A DNA stretch of 30,520 bases from a virus: positions 1 to 30,520 of the IMG/VR virus record IMGVR_UViG_3300042307_000633; one strand, 5' to 3'. Position 1 is the stretch's first letter. Each line of letters starts with the position of its first letter. Shown piece after piece: positions 1 through 8,300 of this stretch. Below the pieces are notes generated by a model that worked only from the letters and a program-made list of their open reading frames with translations, made no database searches and was not told the origin of the DNA. The position numbers and the translations under genes were made by a program.

Positions 1-127
1 AACTAATTTTGAGAAAAAGTAAAACGATATGATTTTCAAACAAACATCCATAGGATTAGAGGATATTGATGAATCAAACGGTATTGTTAAAGGCTATGGA
101 TCAGTGTTTAATAATATCGATTCAGAC
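1..127. repeat. Terminal direct repeat, left copy (assembly overlap)
   Basis: These 127 bases are identical to 30394-30520. The repeat covers a promoter-like box and the first codons of the prohead protease, and the gene following at the left end matches the one broken off at the right end. The simplest reading is a circular genome linearised by an assembler with an overlap of 127, a common k-mer size, and not a true phage terminal redundancy. Confidence 0.95.
4..11 (+). promoter_or_regulatory. Bacteroidetes-type -7 box before prohead protease
   Basis: TAATTTTG fits TAnnTTTG exactly and lies 17 nt before the ATG at 29, giving an expected leader of about 10-13 nt. The same box with an A-rich leader recurs before the phosphoesterase gene at 16416. 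No clear -33 TTG at ideal spacing; a TTTG lies 15 nt upstream on the circularised sequence (30378-30381). Confidence 0.6.
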
Positions 128-709
128 AATGACATTATTTTAGCCGGTGCATACACCAAGACATTAAACGAAAACGGATCCAGAGTGCGTTATTGCAATC
201 AGCACCGTATTGATCAGCCATTAGGTAAGTTTACAGAATTGCGTGAGGATGGAAATGGTTTATATTTTGTCGCTGAAATACCTATGACAAGAATGGGCCA
301 AGATATTTTGTTACTAATGAAAAGTGGGGTGATTAATGAGAATAGTGTAGGGATTATGCCTATAGTAAAATCATTCAGACAGGATGGGGTGCGTGAATTG
401 AAGGAAGTAAAGTTATATGAGATTTCATGCGTTACATTAGCAGCAAATCCATTAGCTATGATTACAGATGCCAAAGGTTTAATAGATCAGGATTTATTAG
501 GAAAGCGATTTGATATTTTGGCAAAAATGATCAAAAAAGAAAATGTATCTGATGAACTTGGATACGCAATTGAAGGTGAATTGATGAAATTGAAATCATT
601 ATTTATTGACATTACCACAGTGCCGGCACCAGATGCCACATTGCCGGTAGATAAAAGTGAGGACATTTCCGAAATATTTAATTATTTAAAAACAAGTATA
701 AAAAAATAA
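29..709 (+). CDS. HK97-family prohead protease
   Basis: A 226-aa capsid maturation protease of the U35/S78 (Caudoviricetes prohead protease) type. It would cleave the N-terminal delta domain of the major capsid protein encoded next. The N-terminal half shows the family plan: IVKGYGSVFNNID near residues 19-31, a candidate catalytic His59 in CNQHRIDQPLGK, a candidate Ser106 in NSVGI, then YEISCVTLAANP at 130-141. The C-terminal third is more acidic and less conserved, as is common. The ATG at 29 sits 17 nt past a TAnnTTTG box and no in-frame start lies between. The capsid gene follows after 5 nt, so the two are probably co-transcribed. Family assignment is firm; the catalytic residues are assigned by motif position only. 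Confidence 0.93.
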   Translation: MIFKQTSIGLEDIDESNGIVKGYGSVFNNIDSDNDIILAGAYTKTLNENGSRVRYCNQHRIDQPLGKFTELREDGNGLYFVAEIPMTRMGQDILLLMKSGVINENSVGIMPIVKSFRQDGVRELKEVKLYEISCVTLAANPLAMITDAKGLIDQDLLGKRFDILAKMIKKENVSDELGYAIEGELMKLKSLFIDITTVPAPDATLPVDKSEDISEIFNYLKTSIKK

Positions 710-714
710 AAACT

Positions 715-1908
715 ATGTCAGAGGATATAAAAAAACAATTGGATGAATTAAATTCAGCCATTGATTCAAGAATTGAAAAAGCCGAAGGCCAAGCAGTTGC
801 AAGCGCAACAGGAAAGGCTGATGAGTTATTGAAAAGTGAAATCAAGAATTTAGAAACTAAATTCACTGAAATTCATTCACGCATTGATGCTGCTGAAATT
901 GCTGCTAAAAAAACAGCAAGTGGCGCAACAGTGAAATCATTTAAGCAAGGTTTGTTAGAAGGAATCAGCAAAGGTGCTTTAGAAGGTATGATTAATGGCA
1001 AAAGTCGTTCAGCTGCATTTGAAATCAAAGCAGGTGATATGACTGTAGCTAACAACTTTACAGGTGAGGTTATTCCTGCGCAATATGTTGCAGGTATTAA
1101 GTACGATCCAACAAGAGCAGTCCATGTGCGCCAATTATTGCCACAGGGATCTACACAAGCAGAGGTAGTACGTTTCGTGCGTGAATCTGCTTATGATAAT
1201 GGTGCAGCACCAATCGCACAAGGTGGATTATATCCAGAATCAGATTTCGATTTGACAGCAGAGGATGCAAACGTAAGAAAAATCGGTACTTATTTCCGTA
1301 TTTCAGAGGAAATGTTAGCCGATACTGCTCAATTGACATCATATTTATCAGCGCGTGCGCCGGAGAAATTGTTAACTGTTGAGGATACTCAATTGCTTTA
1401 TGGTAATGGATCAGGTCAAAACATTGAAGGTGTTTCATACGCATCGACAGCATTCGCAGCAGGATCATTCGCAGATACAATTACAGCTGCTAACCAATTT
1501 GATGTTTTAACAGTTGCAATCAATCAATTAGCTTTGGTTAATTACACACCTGATTACATCATGGTTAACCCTACAGATTTTACTAAAATCTTATTATTGA
1601 AAGCTACAACTAATGAGTACTTGAAAGATCAAGTATATCAAGGTTTACAGCCATCATTCTTGGGAATCCCTGTAGTGGTTAATACTGCAATTACTGCCGG
1701 ATCTTATTTGGTTGGTAACTTTGCAATGGGTACTCAAATGTGGGTGCGTGAAAACCTATCTTTAGAATTCTTTAGAGAGGATGGAATTAACGTTCGTGAA
1801 GGATTTGTAACAGTTCGTTTAACTGAAAGAATTGCATTAACTAACTATGCGCCATTGGCCTTTGTTAGTGGTGTATTCTCTACGGATATTGCTGCAATTG
1901 GTGTTTAG
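715..1908 (+). CDS. HK97-fold major capsid protein
   Basis: A 397-aa phage major capsid protein of the HK97 family. Residues 1 to about 70 are charged and heptad-like, the expected scaffolding delta domain removed by the upstream protease; the fold proper seems to start near residue 105 (FEIKAGDMTVANNFTG). Family-like segments follow: PTRAVHVRQLLP (N-arm/E-loop region), the YFRISEEMLAD region, a long helix and P-domain, and FFREDGINVREGFVTVRLTERIA near the C-terminus. Codon use is richer in G and C than its neighbours, as in highly expressed genes. A strong terminator follows 24 nt after the stop (1933), so abundant short transcripts of protease plus capsid are likely. The exact cleavage site cannot be read from sequence. 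Confidence 0.95.
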   Translation: MSEDIKKQLDELNSAIDSRIEKAEGQAVASATGKADELLKSEIKNLETKFTEIHSRIDAAEIAAKKTASGATVKSFKQGLLEGISKGALEGMINGKSRSAAFEIKAGDMTVANNFTGEVIPAQYVAGIKYDPTRAVHVRQLLPQGSTQAEVVRFVRESAYDNGAAPIAQGGLYPESDFDLTAEDANVRKIGTYFRISEEMLADTAQLTSYLSARAPEKLLTVEDTQLLYGNGSGQNIEGVSYASTAFAAGSFADTITAANQFDVLTVAINQLALVNYTPDYIMVNPTDFTKILLLKATTNEYLKDQVYQGLQPSFLGIPVVVNTAITAGSYLVGNFAMGTQMWVRENLSLEFFREDGINVREGFVTVRLTERIALTNYAPLAFVSGVFSTDIAAIGV

Positions 1909-1932
1909 TCAATCGTAGAATCCAAATAGAAT

Positions 1933-1966
1933 AATGGCACCTGATTTTCGGGTGCCATTTTCTTTT
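1933..1966 (+). terminator. Rho-independent terminator after capsid gene
   Basis: A perfect 9-bp stem, AATGGCACC (1933-1941) with GGTGCCATT (1951-1959), 9-nt loop, followed by TTCTTTT. The U-tract runs directly into the -7 box at 1966. Confidence 0.88.
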
Positions 1967-1973
1967 ATATTTG
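1966..1973 (+). promoter_or_regulatory. -7 box restarting transcription after capsid terminator
   Basis: TATATTTG matches TAnnTTTG and lies 18 nt before the ATG at 1992. It begins 6 nt after the terminator stem, so the hairpin occupies where a -33 element would be; no TTG is visible there. Confidence 0.55.
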
Positions 1974-1991
1974 TTCAAAAAATAAAACAAT

Positions 1992-2213
1992 ATGGGCAAA
2001 ATAACAATGCTAAAAAATGTCAATGATGGTATTAACTATTATAAGGCATACGGTATTTTTGATGTTTCATCCGAGGTTGAAAAATTGTTTATATCAAAAG
2101 GATGGGCCATTAAATCATCCAAAAAAGTTGAAGAAATAGTAGAAGAAATACAGGAAATTATTAATCCGGTTATTGATGATGAATCATTGGAAATATCCGA
2201 AAACATAGATTAA
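1992..2213 (+). CDS. Small head-module protein, paralogue of next gene
   Basis: A 73-aa protein, function unknown. The pattern KI-x-LKxV near the start, a central Tyr, then EVEKLFISKGWA resembles the small proteins often found between capsid and connector genes in HK97-like phages. The next gene (2215) has the same plan, suggesting duplication. The C-terminal third is acidic and rich in Ile and Glu. The ATG at 1992 follows a -7 box by 18 nt and an A-rich leader; the next gene starts 1 nt after its stop. A head or head-tail accessory role is inferred from position only. Confidence 0.75.
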   Translation: MGKITMLKNVNDGINYYKAYGIFDVSSEVEKLFISKGWAIKSSKKVEEIVEEIQEIINPVIDDESLEISENID

Positions 2214-2214
2214 C

Positions 2215-2454
2215 ATGGCACAAGTTAAAATATTAAAAACTGTTTGCAATGGTAACACCATGCACATTGCAGGGCAATCATATTATTTACCAAAGGATCT
2301 TGAAAAATATTATTTAGAAAAGAAAATTGGTGTAATGGTGGAGGCAGAAACAAAGGAAATTAAAGTGGCCGAATTAGAAACCAAAGAAGAAAAAATAGTT
2401 TACGAAACAAAAGCTATAAGCAAAAAGAAAAATGCGCCAAATAAAAATAAATAG
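2215..2454 (+). CDS. Small head-module protein, paralogue of previous gene
   Basis: A 79-aa protein of unknown function. The N-terminal half (VKILKTVCNG, then YYLPKDLEKYYLEKKIGV) aligns by eye with residues 4-40 of the preceding protein: LK-x-V, an aromatic, then D-x(2)-EK and a K-G/I turn. The C-terminal half is very rich in Lys and Glu (residues 43-79) and ends KKKNAPNKNK, likely disordered. Its end overlaps the connector gene by 23 nt, implying translational coupling. Role inferred from position. Confidence 0.75.
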   Translation: MAQVKILKTVCNGNTMHIAGQSYYLPKDLEKYYLEKKIGVMVEAETKEIKVAELETKEEKIVYETKAISKKKNAPNKNK

Positions 2455-2950
2455 CACAACAGGATCAGAAATTATTACTGTTAGTGATGTTAAAAACTTT
2501 GTTAGGATTGATACATCAGCTGATGATGCGCTTATTGGAACTATGATCACAGCTGCAAGAATAGCAGCCGAAAATTATATGTCCAGAGATATAGTCGCAA
2601 AGACAAGAACCTATTATTTACCGGCTGTAAGATTAGATCTGTTAATTGATGTGCCATTTGGCCCAATAGCATCAATCCAAAGTGTTACCGGTACCATTGA
2701 TAATACAGCATTGACATATAATGTATTTGGTTTAGATGATAAAATCATTGAATTAATAGGTGATGCAGTTAATATTAAGATTAATTACACTACAGCCGGC
2801 ATGAATGATGGCCTATTAAAACAGGCATTGTTAATGATGGTTAGTACTTATTACGATAATAGAACTGATTACGTTACAGGAACCATAGTGCAGGATGTAC
2901 CATCATCAGCACAAAGTATTTTAAATGGGTATAAAGCAATGTTTGTATAA
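2432..2950 (+). CDS. Head-tail connector protein (gp6-like)
   Basis: A 172-aa protein with the layout of phage gp6-like connectors (Phage_connect_1, as HK97 gp6 or SPP1 gp15): SDVKNFVRIDTSADDALIGTMI (residues 18-39 region) then a long helix IAAENYMSRDI, a beta middle with PFGPIASIQSV, and a C-terminal helix LLKQALLMMVSTYYDNR. Such proteins form the ring below the portal. The start overlaps the preceding gene by 23 nt; the first residues MRQIKINST precede the conserved helix by the usual distance, so I keep this ATG. The stop overlaps the next start as TAATG. Confidence 0.87.
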   Translation: MRQIKINSTTGSEIITVSDVKNFVRIDTSADDALIGTMITAARIAAENYMSRDIVAKTRTYYLPAVRLDLLIDVPFGPIASIQSVTGTIDNTALTYNVFGLDDKIIELIGDAVNIKINYTTAGMNDGLLKQALLMMVSTYYDNRTDYVTGTIVQDVPSSAQSILNGYKAMFV

Positions 2951-3285
2951 TGGCATTAACATCAGGTGATCTAAAGCAAAGAATTATAGTTAGCAGATTG
3001 ACAAAAACTGCTGATGGTTATGGTGGGTGGACATCTACCACAGCTGTTATTGGTACATATTGGTGTCAAGTTTTGGAAACATCTGGGGATATTTCAGCAA
3101 AGAATGGGATCAGATCACTTGAAACAAAAATAGATATTGCGATTAGAAGGCCAACAGCTGATCTAATTCAAAATCAGGATATATTACAGGTTGAAGGAAA
3201 TGCCTCCACATACAGGATTAATTCTGGATACCAAACCATTGAAAATTTTTGGGTTAAAATAACAGCTACCAAGATTGAAGGGTAA
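2950..3285 (+). CDS. Head-tail joining / head closure protein
   Basis: A 111-aa protein of the Phage_H_T_join family (SPP1 gp16 / HK97 gp7 type), which closes the head and gives the tail its docking surface. Seen: SGDLKQRIIVSRLTKTADGYGGW at the N-terminus, a WCQV strand with a following loop, KIDIAIRRP, and a final strand pair ending WVKITATKIE. Size is normal for the family. Its ATG overlaps the connector stop, and its own stop overlaps the next start as TAATG, so the three connector genes are coupled. Confidence 0.87.
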   Translation: MALTSGDLKQRIIVSRLTKTADGYGGWTSTTAVIGTYWCQVLETSGDISAKNGIRSLETKIDIAIRRPTADLIQNQDILQVEGNASTYRINSGYQTIENFWVKITATKIEG

Positions 3286-3737
3286 TGGCTAAAAAGGATG
3301 GCATAACTATTAATGAAGGGGATTTAAATTCATTAAAGAAAAAAATCCAACAGTTGGGCCAATTGGCAGCACAGGAATTATCAAATGAGTTGGCCTACAC
3401 AGCTGCATTTGCTGTACAGGGAATGAAAGTAGATGTAAAAAAAGATACAGGCAATTTAATGCAAAGTATCTTTTTTGAAAGGGTAGGAAAAAATAGAGTT
3501 AGCATATTTGCCAAGGCACCTTATGCGCCATACGTTGAATTTGGCACAGGTAGAAAGGTAGATTTAAGCCATTTAAAGGTATTAGGATTTAATGATAGTT
3601 ACGCAGCGCAGTTTAAAGGAAAGGGAATTAAAGAAGTAGTACTACCTGCAAGACCATTTTTTTTTACAAACATAAAAAAGGAATTAAATAAATTAGAAGT
3701 TAGGTTAGATAATAAAATTAAACAATTGACTAAATAA
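3285..3737 (+). CDS. HK97 gp10-like neck/tail protein
   Basis: A 150-aa protein of the HK97-gp10 family. The diagnostic stretch KKDTGNLMQSI (about 55-65) followed by APYAPYVEFGTG (about 80-91) and PARPFFF (about 122-128) is clear. These proteins act at the head-tail interface or in tail completion. Coupled to both neighbours by TAATG overlaps. The call is well supported by motifs; the precise step in assembly is family knowledge, not seen here. Confidence 0.88.
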   Translation: MAKKDGITINEGDLNSLKKKIQQLGQLAAQELSNELAYTAAFAVQGMKVDVKKDTGNLMQSIFFERVGKNRVSIFAKAPYAPYVEFGTGRKVDLSHLKVLGFNDSYAAQFKGKGIKEVVLPARPFFFTNIKKELNKLEVRLDNKIKQLTK

Positions 3738-4174
3738 TGTTAGAGGCTATCCAATTTATTCGCAAGGCGATCATTACCAGATTAACAGGAACCATTACAT
3801 TAAATGCTACGGTGTTACCGGTTTTTAACAGGGTGCCAAGCACATCAGTTTACCCATACATTTATGTTTATTCTGTTAGTACTAATGAAGCTGATTTTAA
3901 TCAAACAAGTTTTATTACTGAAACTCTAACAAGAATAGAAGTAGTTACAAGATTTAGTGGCGATTCTGGGGGAGAACTACAGGCCAATCAAGCAATTTCA
4001 CAAATATTACAATTAATTAGAACCAGATCAGCAGGGTATTTTGATTTGTCAGCTGATGGATTTTCTGTGTTTACCTGCGTAAATGAAGGAACTACCTATT
4101 TGACTGATGAGGATTCAGATTATACCTATTTTCGTGGCATAGTAGAAATCAGCAATAAAATTCAACAATTATAA
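3737..4174 (+). CDS. Tail terminator / completion protein (DUF3168-like)
   Basis: A 145-aa protein consistent with the DUF3168 tail-completion family: an N-terminal helix (LEAIQFIRKAIITRL), VFNRVPSTSVYPYIYV, a long beta hairpin with TLTRIEVVTRFSGD, a helix with IRTRSAGYFDL, and a closing strand YTYFRGIVEIS. Such proteins cap the tail tube and join it to the head. Position as fourth in the connector block fits. A 2-nt gap separates it from the lysis genes. Confidence 0.78.
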   Translation: MLEAIQFIRKAIITRLTGTITLNATVLPVFNRVPSTSVYPYIYVYSVSTNEADFNQTSFITETLTRIEVVTRFSGDSGGELQANQAISQILQLIRTRSAGYFDLSADGFSVFTCVNEGTTYLTDEDSDYTYFRGIVEISNKIQQL

Positions 4175-4176
4175 TA

Positions 4177-4470
4177 ATGGAATCAAGGGAAGCAATCATA
4201 GGCATTATCACATCAGCAGGATCAGCATTTATAGGATGGATCGTTGGTAGAAGAAAAGAAAATGCCGATATAAGTACAATACAATTAGAAAACTCCCAGA
4301 AAGTTATTGATATGTTTACTGCCATGAATGAAAAATTGGAAGCTAAAGTGGATCAATTGAGCAAAAAGGTGGATGAATTAACCATAGAAATTGAAGGTTT
4401 AAGGGTAGAAAATCACAATTTAAAGATAGCAAAAGCGCCAAAGGTTATTAAAACAAAACCAATAAAGTGA
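4177..4470 (+). CDS. Membrane-anchored coiled-coil protein, holin candidate
   Basis: A 97-aa protein with one probable N-terminal membrane segment (about residues 6-24, IIGIITSAGSAFIGWIVG) followed by RRK and a heptad-like coiled coil (about 33-85), then a basic tail ending KTKPIK. It directly precedes, and overlaps by 4 nt, the endolysin gene, which makes it the best holin candidate in the genome. However a single segment with a long coiled coil is not a typical class I or II holin, and a lysis accessory or tail-linked membrane protein is possible. No recognised family motif. Confidence 0.6.
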   Translation: MESREAIIGIITSAGSAFIGWIVGRRKENADISTIQLENSQKVIDMFTAMNEKLEAKVDQLSKKVDELTIEIEGLRVENHNLKIAKAPKVIKTKPIK

Positions 4471-4925
4471 AAATAACATCTTGCAATCAATTTGGAATTG
4501 ATCTAATTAAAAAATTTGAGGGTTTTAAATCAAAACCATACAAATGTCCTGCCGGAGTTAATACAATTGGGTATGGATCTACCTTTTATCCAGATGGAAA
4601 TAAGGTAAAATTAACCGATCCTGCAATCACAGAGGAAAAAGCCACAGAATTATTGTTGGATTTATTAAAACCATTTCAAAAATCAGTAGATTCATTTTGC
4701 AGGGATGATATAAACAGCAATCAGTTTAGTGCATTATGTTCATTTTGCTATAATGTAGGGCCAAACAATTTAAAAGGATCTACATTATTAAAAAAGGTAA
4801 ATAAGGATCCCAATGATCTAACAATAAAAGATGAATTTTTAAAATGGAATAAATCAGGGGGCAAAACATTAACCGGATTAACCATTAGAAGAATGGCAGA
4901 GGCTAAATTATATTTTCAATCATGA
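4467..4925 (+). CDS. GH24 lysozyme-type endolysin
   Basis: A 152-aa phage lysozyme of glycoside hydrolase family 24 that would hydrolyse the glycan strands of peptidoglycan. The triad follows E-x8-C-x5-T: Glu18, Cys27, Thr33 within FEGFKSKPYKCPAGVNTIGYG; Cys in the Asp position is known from the P1/phage 21 type. Downstream SNQFSALCSFCYNVG and the C-terminal LTGLTIRRMAEAKLY are family-typical. There is no signal peptide or signal-anchor segment, so release needs a holin. The start is GTG at 4467, overlapping the upstream stop as GTGA; the next in-frame start would cut into the fold. Its stop overlaps the spanin start as ATGA. Confidence 0.94.
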   Translation: MKITSCNQFGIDLIKKFEGFKSKPYKCPAGVNTIGYGSTFYPDGNKVKLTDPAITEEKATELLLDLLKPFQKSVDSFCRDDINSNQFSALCSFCYNVGPNNLKGSTLLKKVNKDPNDLTIKDEFLKWNKSGGKTLTGLTIRRMAEAKLYFQS

Positions 4926-5362
4926 AATATCTTGCATTTTTATTAATCATTTTTAGCTTTTCATGTAGATCAGTCAAGCAATCACCTGTGTTTACTGATC
5001 AAAAAGATTCTGTAGTGATCACTAAAATAATTACCGAATACAAAGAGTTAAAAGATACCATATTAATTATTAATCCATGCGATTCCAATGGCATTTTAAA
5101 GCCATTTAGAGAGAGGATAAAAGGTCAGCAAGGTGAAGTGATCATAAGTGGAGAAAAAAACAAGCTAAAGGCCACTATTAATTATTATCCTTATATAAAT
5201 AGCAATGAATATAGAATAGAATACAGATACATCACAAAGACTATTTACAGGGAATCCGAAACCAAAAAAATAGGATGGATTCAAACATTAATAAATCAGA
5301 TATTAATTATCCTCATATTGTTAGCAATCGGCCAACAAATTTTTAAACGATTTTTTGCCTAA
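4922..5362 (+). CDS. Unimolecular spanin candidate (lipoprotein with C-terminal membrane segment)
   Basis: A 146-aa protein with two membrane anchors at opposite ends. The N-terminus is a lipoprotein signal: MK, a hydrophobic core, then a lipobox ending FSFSC with Cys15. Residues about 60-110 are polar and beta-prone. A hydrophobic stretch near 122-140 (LINQILIILILLAIGQQIF) followed by KRFF is a C-terminal inner-membrane segment. This is the architecture of u-spanins (phage T1 gp11), which tie outer to inner membrane and fuse them in the last step of lysis of Gram-negative hosts. It overlaps the endolysin stop as ATGA, completing a lysis cassette. Function is inferred from topology and position; no sequence family recognised. 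Confidence 0.72.
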   Translation: MKYLAFLLIIFSFSCRSVKQSPVFTDQKDSVVITKIITEYKELKDTILIINPCDSNGILKPFRERIKGQQGEVIISGEKNKLKATINYYPYINSNEYRIEYRYITKTIYRESETKKIGWIQTLINQILIILILLAIGQQIFKRFFA

Positions 5363-5390
5363 ATTGCACGAAATATAAAGGCAATATTAA

Positions 5391-8300
5391 ATGGCTACAT
5401 TAACCGGTAAACTTGTTGCAGACACCTACAAAGCGCTATTAAAATTAATAGATAATGATATATTAACGGCAAGTGAAAAGCAGATTTCAGATGGTTTTGG
5501 TGGTGGATCAAACGTATTTATTGATCAAAATGGATTTTTAAGAGCAGCACAATTTAAGGTTACAGGTGGCACATCATCACAATTTTTAAAAGGGGATGGA
5601 TCATTAGATAATAATAATTACTATTTGGCAAGTAATCCAAGTGGTTTTATTACAGTAGCTACGGCTAATACTTTATATCTACCAATAGGATCCACCACAA
5701 CAGCAATAGCCGAGGGAACACGATTATATTTTACCACAGCCAGAGTTTTAGCCACCACATTAGCCGGATTTGTAGCAATAACAGGAACAGTTACGGCAAG
5801 CGATACTATTTTATCAGCCATTGAAAAAATATGGTGGAATATTGAAAACGGTGGAGGTGGTGGAGGTGGAGGCTATGTGCCATATATTGGGGCCACACAG
5901 AATTTAAATTTAGGCACCTATGGTTTAATATCTGATTTTGTTCAATTTAATACCACTAATTCAGCAATTCCGGTAACAGCCGGCACAATGTCATGGAATA
6001 ATACTGATGGCACAGCTGATTTAAGGTTAAAGGGTGGTAATGTTACTTTACAAATAGGTCAAGAATTAGTTACAAGGGTGGTAAATAAAACCGGTGATGA
6101 TTTATTAGAGGAAAATTATCAAGCTGTTTACATAAGTGGGGCGCAAGGCCAAAGATTAAAAGTAGATTTGGCATTAGCTGTTACAGATGCAACATCAGCC
6201 GGAACATTAGGATTAGTTACAGAGGATATAGATAACAATCAGGAAGGTTTTATAACAACATCCGGATTAGTTAATAAAATTGATACCACCGGTGATCTGC
6301 AAGGGGAAACATGGGCCGATGGGGATATACTTTATTTATCACCTACAGTTGCAGGACAGATTACAAATGTAAAACCATTAGCGCCAGATCATACGGTGAT
6401 TATGGGTTTTGTGGTTTATGCCCATGCAAATAATGGTAAAATCTATGTAAAGGTAGATAATGGCTACGAAATTGAGGAACTACATGATGTGCAGGTTATT
6501 GATCGTACAGACACAGACATTTTACAATGGTATGAGGATGATTTGGTATGGCGAAACATACAATTTGGAACTGCTTTAGAGAATGCAGGTGGAATAATTG
6601 GTTTAGGTGATATAAATTATGTGCCAAGATTTGATGGCACAAATAGTATTTCAAATTCATTAATTTTTGATGATTTAGAAAATGTAATTGTAGGTGGAAC
6701 GATTGGAATAATTCCAAATCCATTTGGGGTAGCTGATATGTTAACCGTTTTAAATGGTAATATAGCCATTGATGGGGCATATAGTTACCGAATTGATACA
6801 CATCAGATATTAAAAAGAACTAATGCGACAGGGGAATTTAGAATAGGTACAGATGTAGCAGGGGATTTTATTACTTTATATGCCGGAACAAGCGAAAAAG
6901 CAAGATTAACGGCAGCAGGTAATTTAGGATTAAGTGTTACATCGCCATCAAGCATGATCCATGCAAAAGATTCTACGGCATACGGAAAAATCATAATTGA
7001 TAATACAGGGGCAACAGGTGGTGGATCATTTAGCGCAAGGCAGAATGGCACAGAAACGGCCATCTTTGGTGTTTCGGGTGCATGGCAAGCAAATACTACA
7101 TCTGATGCAGCAATCGTAGCTACAAGGGCAGGCCAAGGCATAAAATTTTACACCAATGGATCAGCAACAGCAAAGGGTGGGATCGATTCGGTTGGGAATA
7201 GTTTTATAGGTCAATTGCCTGCATATTATGCCGGTGCCACAAACTTTATTGTACAGGGTATTTCAGCAGCTGCCATGATTGGGGTAACTCACATGGACAA
7301 TTCAATCAAAGGGGTATTTAGTACCTTAAATGGTGGGGTTACATTTGGATCATATACACCACATCCGGTAATATTTACAGCTGATGATATTGAAAGTGCA
7401 AGAATTGCAAGCGATGGCAAATGGTTATTTGGTACAATTGTAAACGATAATGTTAACACGGTCCAAGTAAACGGATCAATTATTGCCACATCATTAAAGA
7501 AATCAGGTGGCATAGCAACAGAATTTTTAAAAGCTGATGGATCTGTAGACAGTAATTTATATTATTTAGATAGCAATCCAGATAATTATATTCCATTGAC
7601 TGCAATTTCATCCACTGCATTTGGTTTAACATATACCAATACTACAGGTGTTATTAGCTTAACAGCAGGATTTGAGATCCCAACAACAACAGATACCACT
7701 AATTGGGATATTTCTTATTTAAATAGGATCACAAGCGCTACGGCCCCATTGAGTATTACGACAAATGTAATTTCAATTAGTCAAGCATCTGGATCAGTTA
7801 ATGGCTATTTAAGTAACACAGATTGGAATACGTTTAATAATAAAACATCCAATACAGGAACGGTTACAAGTGTAAGTGGCACAGGCACAGTTAGTGGTTT
7901 AACATTGACAGGCACAGTAACTACCACAGGATCATTAACATTAGGTGGCACATTATCATTAACAAGTGGCAATGTTACAACAGCATTAGGGTTTACACCG
8001 GTAACAAATGCAAGAACATTAACAATTAATGGAATTTCATTTGATTTAACAGCAGATCGATCATGGACAGTTAGTGGCACCATTGGTGGATTAACTACAA
8101 ATAAAATACCAAAGGCTACAAGTGCAACAACATTAGGGGATTCTAATTTAATCAATGATGCAAATGGCAATTTAGGATTAGGAGTTACACCAAGTACATG
8201 GACATTATTTAGTGGAGTAATTGAATTAAATGGTGCAACTGCAATTGGTGCTTTTTCAAATACTGCATATTTTATGCAAAATACTGTATTTAATTCTGGA

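Noticed and set aside
1-127. True long terminal repeat as in T7-type phages
   Set aside because: A length of exactly 127, a common assembler overlap, and a cut inside a gene favour a circular assembly artefact.
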